From Bacteroidaceae bacterium (GTDB taxonomy: Bacteria > Bacteroidota > Bacteroidia > Bacteroidales > Bacteroidaceae), in assembly GCA_017555845.1 (NCBI GenBank), contig JAFZFO010000055.1:1-64000 (forward strand): a DNA stretch of 64,000 nt, written 5' to 3'. Below, in pieces: positions 38,537 to 47,024 of the stretch. A model generated the notes under the pieces. That model made no database searches. It saw nothing but the letters and a program-made list of their open reading frames with translations, and had not been told where the DNA came from. The translations under genes and the position numbers were made by a program. How positions within the stretch are numbered: position 1 is the first letter of the stretch; each line of letters begins with the position of its first letter.

Positions 38537-39346
38537 TTACTCAAAAATCAGGTTTACTATTCCCAAATGTCGTCCGTTCTTGTCCATCTGCTGCATCACC
38601 ACGTCCTTGCCTTCGAAGTTCTTGTATATCAGAGGTTCTTCAAAATAGTCATGTGAGTGACCGCCAAGAATGATGTCAATGCCCGCTGTTTCTGCAGCAA
38701 CGCGCTCATCGTTGTATTCGTTCTTTATTTTCCATCCCAGATGTGAGAGGCACACGATTGCATCGCAACCTTTTGCCTTCAACTCGGCTACGCACCTCTT
38801 TGCTGCTTCAACTGGCGATGTGAATGTCACGCCCACATAGTTCTCCTGCGAAACGAGTCCTTTGGGGTCGGGGGAGAGCCCGAATACACCAATCCTCTTG
38901 CCGCCACGTTCAATGATGGTGTATGGCTTTACAAGACCTTCGCATACGGTGCCTGTAAAGTCATAGTTGGCGCATACGAAATCGAACTTCGCCATTTTTA
39001 TCAGGCGTGCCAGGTTGTCAAGTCCAAAGTCAAACTCGTGGTTGCCTATTGTTCCGGCATCGTAGCCCATGGCATTCATCAATTCAATCTCGGTGCTTCC
39101 CTTGAAACTGTTGTAATAGAGTGAGCCTTGTGAAAAGTCTCCACAGTCGAACAGCAGTATGTTCTCCTTGCCTACTGAGTCGGCAATGCTCTCAATGAGC
39201 AGGGCACGGTTGAGCACTCCGGCGTTGCCGTTCTTCTCGGGTTCGATGCAACTGTGCGTGTCGTTAGTGTGCAGTATTGTTATGTGGTTCTGTGCATTTG
39301 CACCACAGCACAACAGTATGGCTAATGTGAAAAGTATCTTTTTCAT
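38537..39346 (-). CDS. UshA-like metallophosphatase domain protein
   Basis: The 269-residue protein has a signal peptide (to about NAQ) and then ITILHTNDTHSCIEP, the start motif of the calcineurin-like metallophosphatase half of 5'-nucleotidases. The other metal-binding motifs FDCGDFSQGSLYYN, IGNHEFDFG and GGHSHDY are present. It corresponds only to the N-terminal half of UshA; the C-terminal half is encoded by the upstream gene, 4 bases away. Together they likely hydrolyse periplasmic nucleotides. Confidence 0.9.
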   Translation of the reverse strand: MKKILFTLAILLCCGANAQNHITILHTNDTHSCIEPEKNGNAGVLNRALLIESIADSVGKENILLFDCGDFSQGSLYYNSFKGSTEIELMNAMGYDAGTIGNHEFDFGLDNLARLIKMAKFDFVCANYDFTGTVCEGLVKPYTIIERGGKRIGVFGLSPDPKGLVSQENYVGVTFTSPVEAAKRCVAELKAKGCDAIVCLSHLGWKIKNEYNDERVAAETAGIDIILGGHSHDYFEEPLIYKNFEGKDVVMQQMDKNGRHLGIVNLIFE

Positions 39347-39350
39347 AGTA

Positions 39351-40103
39351 TCACTCTTTGACTGTTATACGTCCGTCACATGCGGCACTGATCTTTCTGC
39401 CGTTTGCTGTCTCTTTCTTTATGTACTCCACCATCAGGTCGCGCAGGAGTAACTTTGTGACCTCAAGGTCTGTGCCTTGTGCAAGAGTAGTGAGGTTGTC
39501 ATTTCCCTGTGCCAGGTAGTCGAGCGTGGCTATGCGGTATGTGGCCTGCGGTTCAATGGCCTTCCCGTTCACGGTCGCGTCCACAAGTTTACCTTCTTTG
39601 GTAATCTCCAATCGCATTCCGCTGATGGCCTCTCCACCCACTTTGGCAATCTCCTTGCAGAGCAGTGTCAGTTGCTCGCCGGTGAGGGTAAGCAGTGCAA
39701 GCCTGTTCTCGAATGTGAAAACGTTGTACACGTCGCCGAATGTAACCGTTCCTGCGGCGATGTTGCTCCTGAGACCTCCCTTGTTGGTTATGGCAATGTC
39801 AATCTTCTGCTCGCTGTGCAGCTGCGCCATCTCCATCAGCGCATCGGCTGCAAAATTCATCAATGGACTCTCGGGGATATACTTCTCCAAAGCCACAGCC
39901 GCCTCGCCCAGCACCGGGCTCTTTATGCTGTCTACGTAGGCCTTGTTGCGTTCCAGAATGGCGCGAACTTCGGCTGCGCCGCTCTTGTTTTCAATGGCTG
40001 TGACCTTTATGTTACCGGCTTCTATGCGCAGGGTCTGCTCCTTTTGAGTGCAACTGCAAAGAGCTGCCGCCAGCAGTGTGATTACCAGATATGAATGCTT
40101 CAT
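39351..40103 (-). CDS. 5'-nucleotidase C-terminal domain lipoprotein
   Basis: The 250-residue protein has a lipobox LCSC near residue 18. Its mature part is the substrate-binding domain of 5'-nucleotidases, with NFAADALMEMAQ, ITNKGGLRSNIAAGTVTFGDVY and NVFTFENRLALLTLTG. The stretch NKGGLRSNI is the family adenine/ribose-binding region. It is the first gene of a two-gene unit with the metallophosphatase protein; they overlap in function rather than in sequence. Confidence 0.88.
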   Translation of the reverse strand: MKHSYLVITLLAAALCSCTQKEQTLRIEAGNIKVTAIENKSGAAEVRAILERNKAYVDSIKSPVLGEAAVALEKYIPESPLMNFAADALMEMAQLHSEQKIDIAITNKGGLRSNIAAGTVTFGDVYNVFTFENRLALLTLTGEQLTLLCKEIAKVGGEAISGMRLEITKEGKLVDATVNGKAIEPQATYRIATLDYLAQGNDNLTTLAQGTDLEVTKLLLRDLMVEYIKKETANGRKISAACDGRITVKE

Positions 40104-40140
40104 AGTTTTCCGTTTTCCGTTTTAACCTTTGACCTTTAAT
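40104..40140. repeat. TTTTAACCTTTGACCTTT-type intergenic repeat
   Basis: TTTTCCGTTTTCCGTTTTAACC followed by TTTGACCTTTAA resembles sequences at 46050-46125, 52905-52935 and 54412-54479. It looks like a low-complexity dispersed repeat of GTGAAAGGT/ACCTTTGAC units. Confidence 0.5.
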
Positions 40141-40205
40141 AGTTCTCCCAAAGGTAGCTCTTGCGGTGCATAATAGCAAACAAACGCCAAAATAATGAGC
40201 AACAT

Positions 40206-40236
40206 TTGTTTAAATGCAAAAAATGTTCTATCTTTG
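40206..40236 (+). promoter_or_regulatory. Promoter of rplS
   Basis: TTG at 40206-40208 and TATCTTTG at 40229-40236 have a 20-base spacer. The leader before rplS would be about 80 bases. Confidence 0.7.
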
Positions 40237-40322
40237 TCCCCGCTTTCGGCGTAATCGCTGCTAAGGAAGAGTAACTTGGTATGTTGCGTTTGAATGATTG
40301 AACAATTTAACAAATCAAAAAA

Positions 40323-40673
40323 ATGGATTTAATTAAAATTGCTAAAGAAGCATTTGCTACTGATGTAAAGCGTGAGATGGAGTTCCACCCAGGTGATACT
40401 ATCACAGTGGCTTACAAGATCATCGAGGGAACAAAAGAGCGTATCCAGATGTATCGTGGTGTTGTTATCCGCATCAGCGGTCATGGTTGCGAGAAGCGTT
40501 TCACAGTACGTAAGATGTCAGGTACTGTAGGTGTTGAGCGTATCTTCCCATTGAACTCACCAGCTATCGACAGCATCACTGTCAACAAGCGTGGTCGTGT
40601 TCGTCGTGCTAAGCTCTACTACTTGCGCGCCCTCACAGGTAAAAAGGCTCGTATCAAAGAGATTAAGGCTTGA
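40323..40673 (+). CDS. rplS: 50S ribosomal protein L19
   Basis: L19 lies at the 30S-50S interface. The 116-residue protein carries the family segments [29 protein letters not shown] and [21 protein letters not shown], the last split by its V-G-V here. The C-terminus [20 protein letters not shown] is typical. The gene is monocistronic with its own promoter and terminator, unlike the rpsP-rimM-trmD-rplS operon of many bacteria. Confidence 0.96.
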   Translation: MDLIKIAKEAFATDVKREMEFHPGDTITVAYKIIEGTKERIQMYRGVVIRISGHGCEKRFTVRKMSGTVGVERIFPLNSPAIDSITVNKRGRVRRAKLYYLRALTGKKARIKEIKA

Positions 40674-40694
40674 TAACCTTGTAAAGATCAAAAT

Positions 40695-40726
40695 AAAAAA
40701 GCAGCTCAAACAGGGCTGCTTTTTTA
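40695..40726 (+). terminator. Terminator after rplS
   Basis: AAAAAAGCAGC pairs with GCTGCTTTTTT around a nine-base loop. Confidence 0.85.
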
Positions 40727-40835
40727 TGTTTATAGGGTTATTCTTCTTGCTGTTGAATTTACTATTATGGAGCAATGTACACCATTCAAAAGGTTCATGC
40801 GTTTCCTGTCAGAAGTCCGTTTCTCGTTTTTGCCT

Positions 40836-40920
40836 TTAACCACACTGCGTGTGCTTGAACCCGCTTCTGCTCGCGTTAAAAGCTCAAGCAAGCTTGGCTT
40901 TTGCTCGCTTACTCGCGGCT
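40836..40920. repeat. GCTCGC-rich imperfect inverted repeat
   Basis: Bases 40869-40913 contain CTCGCGTTAAAAGCTCAAGC and GCTTGGCTTTTGCTCGC, which are partly complementary, flanked by CCTTTAAC- and GCTTTAAC-like ends. It fills the space between rplS and the DUF2007 gene and encodes nothing obvious. Confidence 0.45.
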
Positions 40921-41154
40921 TTAACCTTCTTGTGAGTCCTTGATGAGTTCAAGTGCCTTCTCCTTGTCGGCTTCGTTCACAACGACGAGCACGCCTTTTC
41001 CGAATCCTGCATATGAGGATGTAATGGCGCCTATAGTCTCATCCATAATGGCGCAGGGGATGTCATTGGTGTCAAGCATTCCCTTGATAAGTTCGGCCTG
41101 CCAGGCTGTTCCTGTGAATACGGTAGCCAGTTTTTCCTTGTTGGCTTCAGTCAT
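40921..41154 (-). CDS. DUF2007-type small protein
   Basis: This 77-residue protein fits the DUF2007 family, short proteins sometimes called putative signal-transducing proteins. It has the typical order VFTGTAWQAELIKGMLDTNDIPCAI, split here by A-E-L, then GVLVVVNEADKEKALELI. It has no signal peptide. The role is unknown. It is the only gene on the minus strand between rplS and frr. Confidence 0.8.
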   Translation of the reverse strand: MTEANKEKLATVFTGTAWQAELIKGMLDTNDIPCAIMDETIGAITSSYAGFGKGVLVVVNEADKEKALELIKDSQEG

Positions 41155-41261
41155 AATTACCTCCTTTTTTAAAGATTAAACACACCGCATTGTCTGTTTG
41201 TTGGTTGCGTCTCTGCTAATATAGGCATTTGTCACAAATTAAGTAAACTTTTTTCACTCAT

Positions 41262-41295
41262 TTGCACAAACTTCCGCTCGTTTGTGCTATATTCG
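41262..41295 (+). promoter_or_regulatory. Possible variant promoter of frr
   Basis: TTG (41262-41264) and TATATTCG (41288-41295) lie 23 bases apart. The -7 box is of the TAnnTTCG type, and frr starts 39 bases downstream. Confidence 0.4.
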
Positions 41296-41334
41296 CATAG
41301 AATTTTGTTAGAAAAACAATTAACACTTATAATT

Positions 41335-41895
41335 ATGATAGACGTAAAAGCTTGTTTAAGGGATGCCGAGGAGATGATGCAGATGACAATCATGCACCTC
41401 GAGGAGGAGTATTCACACATTCGTGCCGGCAAGGCAAACGTTCACTTGCTCGACTGTGTACGTGTTAGTTCATATGGTGCCGAAATGCCATTGAGCAATG
41501 TGGCAACCATCACTACCCCCGATATGCGTACCATCGCCATCAAGCCTTGGGACAAGAACATGATTGCTCCAATCGAGAAGGCAATCATTGACTCTCCTGT
41601 TGGTATCATGCCTGCAAACAACGGTGAGGTTATCATCATTGCCATCCCACCATTGACAGGCGAGCGCCGTAAGGATTTGGTAAAGCAGTGCTCACACGAG
41701 CTTGAGACTGCAAAGATCAGCATCCGTAACGCACGTCGCGACGGTATCGATGTAATGAAGAAGTCTGTTAAGGACGGTACTCCCGAGGACGTTGCAAAGG
41801 ACGGCGAGGAGAGCTTGCAGAAGATTCACGATAAGTACATCAAGAAGGCCGAGGAGATTTTCGCAGCCAAGGAGAAGGAAATCATGACTGTGTAA
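41335..41895 (+). CDS. frr: Ribosome recycling factor
   Basis: RRF splits the post-termination ribosome together with EF-G. From ATG 41335 the protein is 186 residues, the normal length. Family motifs are HIRAGKANVHLLD, the hinge region IKPWDKNMIAPIEKAI, IAIPPLTGERRKDLVKQ, and RNARRDGIDVMKK. An upstream in-frame ATG at 41284 would lie in the promoter region. The rsgA gene follows after 7 bases. Confidence 0.95.
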   Translation: MIDVKACLRDAEEMMQMTIMHLEEEYSHIRAGKANVHLLDCVRVSSYGAEMPLSNVATITTPDMRTIAIKPWDKNMIAPIEKAIIDSPVGIMPANNGEVIIIAIPPLTGERRKDLVKQCSHELETAKISIRNARRDGIDVMKKSVKDGTPEDVAKDGEESLQKIHDKYIKKAEEIFAAKEKEIMTV

Positions 41896-41902
41896 ACAGC
41901 TG

Positions 41903-42841
41903 ATGGCAGAGCAAGGTACAGTAGTAAGGAGTTCGGGCAGTGTCTACGGGGTGCGTACAGCCACCGGAGCGCTTGTTGACTGCAGGGTAAAGGGCAATTT
42001 CCGTTTGAAGGGAATACGCAGCACCAATCCTGTGGCGGTGGGCGACATTGTCAAGTTCGATGTGCGCAGTGACGGCACTGCATATATCACAGAAATCCTT
42101 GAGCGCAAGAACTACATTGTGCGTAAGGCATCGAACCTCTCCAAACAGTCGCATATCCTTGCGGCCAACCTCGATCTGTGCTTTCTTGTAGTGACAATAA
42201 GCCATCCTGTAACGGCAACAACCTTTATCGACCGCTTTCTGGCGGCAGCCGAGGCCTATCGTGTTCCGGTAGTACTTGTGTTCAACAAGGTCGACCTATA
42301 CAACGAGGCCGAGCGTGATGAGCTTGAATATCTCACGGCCCTCTATGAGAGTATAGGCTACAAATGCCTGCACACAAGCGCAGTGGGTGGTTCAGGAGTC
42401 GAGCAGTTGAAGGCTGCAATGCAGGGCAAGGTGTCGTTGCTTGCCGGTAATTCCGGTGTGGGCAAGTCAAGTCTTGTGAATGCTGTTGCGCCTGAGATTG
42501 CGGCACGCGTGGGCGAGATCTCAAAGACTCACGATACCGGTATGCACACCACCACATATACCGAGATGTTCGAGTTCATGCCCGGCAGCTACATTGTAGA
42601 TACTCCGGGAGTCAAGGGCTTCGGAACATACGATATGGAGGTTGAGGAGATATCGCACTACTTTGTAGAGTTCTTTGAACTATCCAAGGACTGCAAATAT
42701 GGCAACTGCACCCACACCCACGAACCGGGTTGTGCTGTGCTTGCCGCTCTTGAGCGTGGCGAACTGGCCCCATCGCGGTACCAATCCTATCTGAGCATGC
42801 TTGAAGATAAAGAAGAAGGAAAGTATAGAGAATCGCAGTAA
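41903..42841 (+). CDS. rsgA: Ribosome small-subunit GTPase RsgA
   Basis: RsgA is a circularly permuted GTPase that helps the last steps of 30S maturation. The 312-residue protein has an N-terminal OB-fold (SSGSVYGVRTATGALVDCRV), then the G motifs in permuted order: NKVDLYN, GNSGVGKSSLVNA, DTPGVKGFG. The C-terminal zinc-binding motif is CKYGNCTHTHEPGCAV. It is 7 bases after frr. Confidence 0.95.
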   Translation: MAEQGTVVRSSGSVYGVRTATGALVDCRVKGNFRLKGIRSTNPVAVGDIVKFDVRSDGTAYITEILERKNYIVRKASNLSKQSHILAANLDLCFLVVTISHPVTATTFIDRFLAAAEAYRVPVVLVFNKVDLYNEAERDELEYLTALYESIGYKCLHTSAVGGSGVEQLKAAMQGKVSLLAGNSGVGKSSLVNAVAPEIAARVGEISKTHDTGMHTTTYTEMFEFMPGSYIVDTPGVKGFGTYDMEVEEISHYFVEFFELSKDCKYGNCTHTHEPGCAVLAALERGELAPSRYQSYLSMLEDKEEGKYRESQ

Positions 42842-42844
42842 ACA

Positions 42845-42882
42845 AAATTAAAGGCTCGCCGATTGGCGAGCCTTTAATTTTA
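42845..42882. terminator. Terminator between rsgA and asd
   Basis: AAAATTAAAGGCTCGCC pairs with GGCGAGCCTTTAATTTT around GATT. It can serve both convergent genes. Confidence 0.9.
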
Positions 42883-42899
42883 TATATCCGAATTGAATA

Positions 42900-43907
42900 T
42901 TACTTCTGTGGGTGTGCAATAAGGTACTCTGCAATCTGCACTGCGTTGAGTGCTGCACCCTTCTTGATCTGGTCACCTACGATCCACATCAGGATGCCGT
43001 TGGGGTTAGAGATATCCTTACGGATGCGGCCAACGTATACAGGATCCTGACCTGCAAGGAAAAGAGGCATTGGATAGATCTTGTCCTCGGGGCTGTCCAT
43101 GAGGATAAGGCCTTCGCCGTCTGTGATTGCGCAACGTACCTCCTCAACGCTCAATGGGCGCTCAGTCTCAATCCACAATGACTGTGAGTGAGAACGCAAG
43201 GCAGGAACGCGAACGCACTGTGCACTAACCTCAATATCGCTGTGCATGATCTTGCGTGTCTCGTTGTACATCTTCATCTCCTCCTTGGTGTAGCCGTTGT
43301 CGGCGAACACATCAATCTGTGGAATTACGTTGAATGCAAGCTGATATGCGAATTTCTCTACTGTTGGCTCCTCGCCTGCGAGTACCTGGCGGTACTGCTC
43401 ATAGAGCTCGGCCATGGCTGCCGCACCGGCGCCGCTGGCTGCCTGATATGTAGATGAGTGAACGCGCTTGATGTGTGAGAGGTTCTCGATAGCCTTGAGT
43501 GCAACCACCATCTGGATTGTTGTACAGTTGGGGTTCGCAATGATATTGCGTGGGCGGTTGTAGGCATCGGTCGGGTTTACCTCGGGAACAACAAGGGGTA
43601 CATCGCTGTCCATGCGGAATGCGCTCGAGTTGTCAATCATCACGGTACCGTGCTTTGTGATTGTCTCGGCAAACTCCTTTGAGACACTGCCGCCGGCCGA
43701 TACAAAGGCATAGTCAACGCCCTGGAAATCGTCGTTGTGCTTGAGCTCCTTAACTACATAGTCTACACCACGATAGTTGTAAACCTGTCCTGCACTGCGA
43801 GCCGAACCAAAGAGCACGAGCTCGTCAAAAGGGAAATTTCTCTCGTCGAGCACGCGAAGGAACTCCTGTCCTACCGCTCCACTGACACCTACAATTGCTA
43901 TTTTCAT
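42900..43907 (-). CDS. asd: Aspartate-semialdehyde dehydrogenase
   Basis: Asd reduces aspartyl phosphate to aspartate semialdehyde for lysine, threonine, methionine and cell-wall precursors. The 335-residue protein has the NADP-binding start [19 protein letters not shown], the active-site cysteine in [14 protein letters not shown], and [15 protein letters not shown]. The catalytic histidine lies in [17 protein letters not shown]. It has its own promoter region shared divergently with tcdA. Confidence 0.95.
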   Translation of the reverse strand: MKIAIVGVSGAVGQEFLRVLDERNFPFDELVLFGSARSAGQVYNYRGVDYVVKELKHNDDFQGVDYAFVSAGGSVSKEFAETITKHGTVMIDNSSAFRMDSDVPLVVPEVNPTDAYNRPRNIIANPNCTTIQMVVALKAIENLSHIKRVHSSTYQAASGAGAAAMAELYEQYRQVLAGEEPTVEKFAYQLAFNVIPQIDVFADNGYTKEEMKMYNETRKIMHSDIEVSAQCVRVPALRSHSQSLWIETERPLSVEEVRCAITDGEGLILMDSPEDKIYPMPLFLAGQDPVYVGRIRKDISNPNGILMWIVGDQIKKGAALNAVQIAEYLIAHPQK

Positions 43908-43931
43908 AATTTGTTAATTGTTTGTTGATTG

Positions 43932-43939
43932 CAAAAATA
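43932..43939 (-). promoter_or_regulatory. Possible -7 box of asd
   Basis: On the minus strand TATTTTTG matches TAnnTTTG about 25 bases before asd. A clear -33 TTG is not seen. Confidence 0.4.
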
Positions 43940-43982
43940 CTTAAATTTTACATTATATACTCCCCACTATGCTATTTTTTTG

Positions 43983-43990
43983 TATTTTCG
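43983..43990 (+). promoter_or_regulatory. Possible variant -7 box of tcdA
   Basis: TATTTTCG lies 30 bases before tcdA and is of the TAnnTTCG type. No TTG is found at the usual distance. Confidence 0.35.
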
Positions 43991-44019
43991 CTACTTGAAA
44001 AGCGAAAATTGGCAATTTT

Positions 44020-44727
44020 ATGGCTGAAAATTGGTTACAGCGTGGTGAACTTTTATTGGGAGAGGAGAAACAGGGTGTTCTTGCAGACGCCCACCTGCTT
44101 GTTGTAGGACTTGGCGGTGTAGGCTCTTGGGCGGCCGAGATGCTTTGCCGTGCAGGAGTGGGTGCCTTTACCCTTGTCGATGCCGATGTGGTGGATGTCA
44201 CCAACATCAACCGCCAGATGCCGGCACTGGCTTCAACTGTGGGACAACCCAAGTGCGATGTAGTTGCCCAACGTCTGCGTGCAATAAACCCTGATGTGCA
44301 GTTGGTGGTAAAACAGCAGTTCGTTACTCCCGAGAATGTTGCGCAGTTGCTCGATGAACATCGGTTTGACTTTATTGTAGATGCCATTGATACCCTTGAT
44401 CCCAAATGTGCGCTCATCCGTACATGCTGGGAGCGTGGCCTGAAAATCATTTCAAGCATGGGCGCAGGTGCAAAGTGTGACCTTGCTGCAATACGCAGTG
44501 GAGAGCTGTGGAAAACCGAACATTGTACACTCGCAAAGAATGTGCGCCGCATGTTGCGCGACGCCCGTGGAAAACACAAGTTGCCGGTAGTGTACAGTGC
44601 CGAGGAACCTCGCCGCGATGCCATACGCCCTAACCCCGCGGGCGGCAAGCCCATCATCGGTTCGCTTGGCTATTTTGCAGCAACATTCGGTTGCTACATT
44701 GCAGAATACGTAATAAAGGAGATATGA
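44020..44727 (+). CDS. tcdA: tRNA threonylcarbamoyladenosine dehydratase
   Basis: TcdA uses ATP to cyclise the t6A modification at position 37 of tRNAs. The 235-residue protein is of the ThiF/E1 superfamily. The Rossmann motif is [19 protein letters not shown] near residue 31, followed by [16 protein letters not shown] and [13 protein letters not shown]. It has the length and motifs of TcdA and lacks ThiF or MoeB partners nearby. The lolD start overlaps its stop (ATGA), so translation is coupled. Confidence 0.88.
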   Translation: MAENWLQRGELLLGEEKQGVLADAHLLVVGLGGVGSWAAEMLCRAGVGAFTLVDADVVDVTNINRQMPALASTVGQPKCDVVAQRLRAINPDVQLVVKQQFVTPENVAQLLDEHRFDFIVDAIDTLDPKCALIRTCWERGLKIISSMGAGAKCDLAAIRSGELWKTEHCTLAKNVRRMLRDARGKHKLPVVYSAEEPRRDAIRPNPAGGKPIIGSLGYFAATFGCYIAEYVIKEI

Positions 44728-45389
44728 TTGAGATAGAAAACCTGACCAAGAAGTTTGGCGATCTTCAGGTGTTGAAGGGCGTGAATCTTACCATTGAAAA
44801 GGGTGAGGTTATCAGTATAGTGGGTTCAAGTGGAGCCGGCAAGACAACCCTTCTGCAGCTCATCGGAACGCTTGACACACCCACTGGCGGTGCCATCCGT
44901 TTCAATGGTGTGGATTTGGGCCGTTTGAGCAGCAAGGCTTTGGCGGATTTCCGCAACAGGCATATCGGCTTTGTGTTCCAGTTCCATCAGCTGTTGCCTG
45001 AATTCACGGCGCTTGAAAATATTGTAATCCCTGCGCTCATTGCGGGCCGCAAACGCTCCGAGGCCGAAGCCGAGGCCATGCAGTTGCTGCAGGTTATGGG
45101 ACTTGCCGAGCGTGCACACCATAAACCCGCTGAGATGTCTGGCGGTGAGAACCAGCGTGTTGCTGTAGCGCGAGCGCTCATCAACCACCCCGATGTGGTG
45201 CTTGCCGATGAGCCTTCGGGCAGTCTTGACAGCAAGAATAAAGAAGAGCTGCACAAACTCTTTTTCGATCTTCGCGACCGCTACGGACAGACTTTTGTGA
45301 TTGTGACCCACGATGAGGCTCTCGCATCGTATACCGACCGTACCTTGCATATGGTAGATGGCGTAATAGAGAATGTGATAGTTAAATAA
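44724..45389 (+). CDS. lolD: LolD-like ABC transporter ATPase
   Basis: The 221-residue ATPase is of the LolD/MacB type. In the Lol system it powers release of lipoproteins from the inner membrane. Walker A is GSSGAGKTT near residue 36, the Q-loop is [18 protein letters not shown], the signature [15 protein letters not shown], and Walker [13 protein letters not shown]. Its start overlaps tcdA. The LolC/LolE-type permease gene is not adjacent, so LolD is a probable but not proven assignment. Confidence 0.83.
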   Translation: MIEIENLTKKFGDLQVLKGVNLTIEKGEVISIVGSSGAGKTTLLQLIGTLDTPTGGAIRFNGVDLGRLSSKALADFRNRHIGFVFQFHQLLPEFTALENIVIPALIAGRKRSEAEAEAMQLLQVMGLAERAHHKPAEMSGGENQRVAVARALINHPDVVLADEPSGSLDSKNKEELHKLFFDLRDRYGQTFVIVTHDEALASYTDRTLHMVDGVIENVIVK

Positions 45390-45470
45390 TGTTAAATTGT
45401 AGAGCCGTCTATTTTACATTCCCGGTGTTATGGTATCAAAAGTTCAGAAATTTAATTAAAGGACAATAAG

Positions 45471-45962
45471 ATGAAAAAGATTTTACTTTGTGTTGTGGCA
45501 GTAATGTTCGCAACAGTGACATTTGCCCAGCAACAGCACCGTCAGCAGCCTCCACGTCAGTTCAATCCCGAGGAGATGGCTCAGCGTCAGACAATGGCAT
45601 TGCACCAGGCTTTGCAGCTTGATAGTATTCAGCTTCAGGCCGTATTTCTCATCAACTATGCCGATGCGCTTACAATGCAGGACAGCATGAATGTACGTCG
45701 TGAGCGTATGGAGAAGATGCGTGCCGAGGGTAAGAGACCCGAGCGCGTGCAGCCTTCAGAGGAGCAGATGAAGGCAATGATGGAGTTGCAGAAACAGCGT
45801 GAGCAGGTGCGTAACGAGCAGATGAAGCAGATTCTCAATGCCGAGCAGTACGAGAAATACCTGAACTACCAGCAGGAGCAGCGCAACAGAATGCGTCAGG
45901 GCTTCGGCGGCCGTCCCGGTGGTCCTCAGGGTCGCCCAGGTGGTGCTCCACGAGGCAAATAA
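45471..45962 (+). CDS. Periplasmic Gln/Arg-rich protein (DUF4890-like)
   Basis: This 163-residue protein has a signal peptide ending at TFAQ. The mature part is helical and rich in Gln, Met, Arg and Glu (EEMAQRQTMALHQALQLD). It is similar in style to the DUF4890 and Spy-type small periplasmic proteins of Bacteroidetes. The C-terminus is a glycine-, proline- and arginine-rich tail (GGRPGGPQGRPGGAPRG). A chaperone-like role is possible but not shown. Confidence 0.7.
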   Translation: MKKILLCVVAVMFATVTFAQQQHRQQPPRQFNPEEMAQRQTMALHQALQLDSIQLQAVFLINYADALTMQDSMNVRRERMEKMRAEGKRPERVQPSEEQMKAMMELQKQREQVRNEQMKQILNAEQYEKYLNYQQEQRNRMRQGFGGRPGGPQGRPGGAPRGK

Positions 45963-46049
45963 GGGGACATGTTAAAGCGGAAATCGGAAAACTGCTGTTG
46001 AACGCGCGCAATGTATGTAGATTGCGCAAAAGCGATAGTAGGTTCAATC

Positions 46050-46125
46050 ACGTGAAGTGTGGTTAAATGTGAAAGGTTAAGGGTTTACTGTTGTTTTCAG
46101 TTTTGACCTTTGACCTTTCACTTTT
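46050..46125. repeat. GTGAAAGGT imperfect inverted repeat
   Basis: GTGAAAGGTTAAGGG near 46069 faces TTTGACCTTTGACCTTTCAC near 46104, an imperfect inverted repeat. It is like those at 40104-40140, 52905-52935 and 54412-54479, and lies at the edge of the AT-rich island. Confidence 0.55.
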
Positions 46126-46179
46126 ATATAACGCATATTTTATTATCTCCACGGGCGAAATAAGAAGTTTGTATTATTT

Positions 46180-46800
46180 ATGATAGAAACAAAAGTAAAA
46201 GAATTAATAGAAAAAAAAGATATAGATAGTGTAATGATTCAGTATTGTAAAGATGAAGAATTATTACCATATGTTCTATATGATTTAAATTATTCGGACA
46301 AATACGGAAAAAGATATGTTCAAGCATACTGCAACCAATATCGTGATCAACTATTTACATTTAAAATAGATAGAATAAAAGACATTAAGCCGATATGGGT
46401 AAAAGCAAAATCTAACGATGTCGTTTCTATAAGTGGAATATATGTATTTGCTTGTGCTGGAGATAATCATATATTGTTTGAAATCCATAGACTAGAAAAA
46501 GGTGAAAAACTTTGGAAATATTTTGAAGGAGAATTTGAACATTGTAATGATTGGGTGGAAGTATCTCCTGTTGCGTATTATTATTTGCCAGAGTATGAGC
46601 CTAATAGTTCTGAATGGGAATCTTGCTCTTTAACAGAAATGGATCCTGAGCACCTTAAAGTTATTGCATATTCTAATGATGGCAATATTGGATATATGTT
46701 ACTAGAAAGTGATTGTGTTATAGGATGTTATGATAAAAATTTAACAGAAGGTATATCAGAAAATGACTTTTTATCGGAAAATACATTTCCTATGTATTGA
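46180..46800 (+). CDS. WYL-domain-like protein, possibly truncated
   Basis: This 206-residue protein is AT-rich in codon use, unlike the flanking genes. Around residues 36-75 the order LNYSDKYGKRYVQAYCNQY, LFTFKIDRIKDIKPIW resembles a WYL domain, a ligand-sensing fold often found in transcription regulators and defence loci. No helix-turn-helix is visible, so it would be a WYL-only protein. After the TGA the frame stays open to 46866 with plausible protein (EEVDATYSQLGLDYEPIYTY), hinting at a nonsense mutation or a longer ancestral gene. It faces the five-gene minus-strand unit. Confidence 0.6.
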   Translation: MIETKVKELIEKKDIDSVMIQYCKDEELLPYVLYDLNYSDKYGKRYVQAYCNQYRDQLFTFKIDRIKDIKPIWVKAKSNDVVSISGIYVFACAGDNHILFEIHRLEKGEKLWKYFEGEFEHCNDWVEVSPVAYYYLPEYEPNSSEWESCSLTEMDPEHLKVIAYSNDGNIGYMLLESDCVIGCYDKNLTEGISENDFLSENTFPMY

Positions 46801-47024
46801 GAAGAAGTGGACGCAACCTATTCACAACTGGGGCTTGATTATGAACCAATTTATACTTATATTTGAAAACAGAATTCAGATATAGTAAATACATCAGAAT
46901 CTTGTTTTCTCATTTAGACAATATTTTGGACACTACCGATAATAAAATGCTTGTATGCGGGCTGTGCTATACTGCACAAGCCCGCATAAACTTTTATAAA
47001 AGACCTCAAAGGCAATTTTGCGGA
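46801..47024. other. Spacer between the convergent island genes
   Basis: Bases 46801-46866 continue the reading frame of the WYL-like gene beyond its stop. Bases 46957-46993 contain CTTGTATGCGGGC ... GCCCGCATAAACTTTTAT, an inverted repeat that may terminate transcription from either side. I see no other gene. Confidence 0.5.

Noticed and set aside
38537..40103. Frameshifted UshA gene
   Set aside because: The second half has its own lipoprotein signal and the first its own signal peptide, so these are two intact genes rather than a broken one.
40122..40313. 63-codon minus-strand frame before rplS
   Set aside because: It overlaps the rplS promoter and an intergenic repeat and has no plausible protein character.
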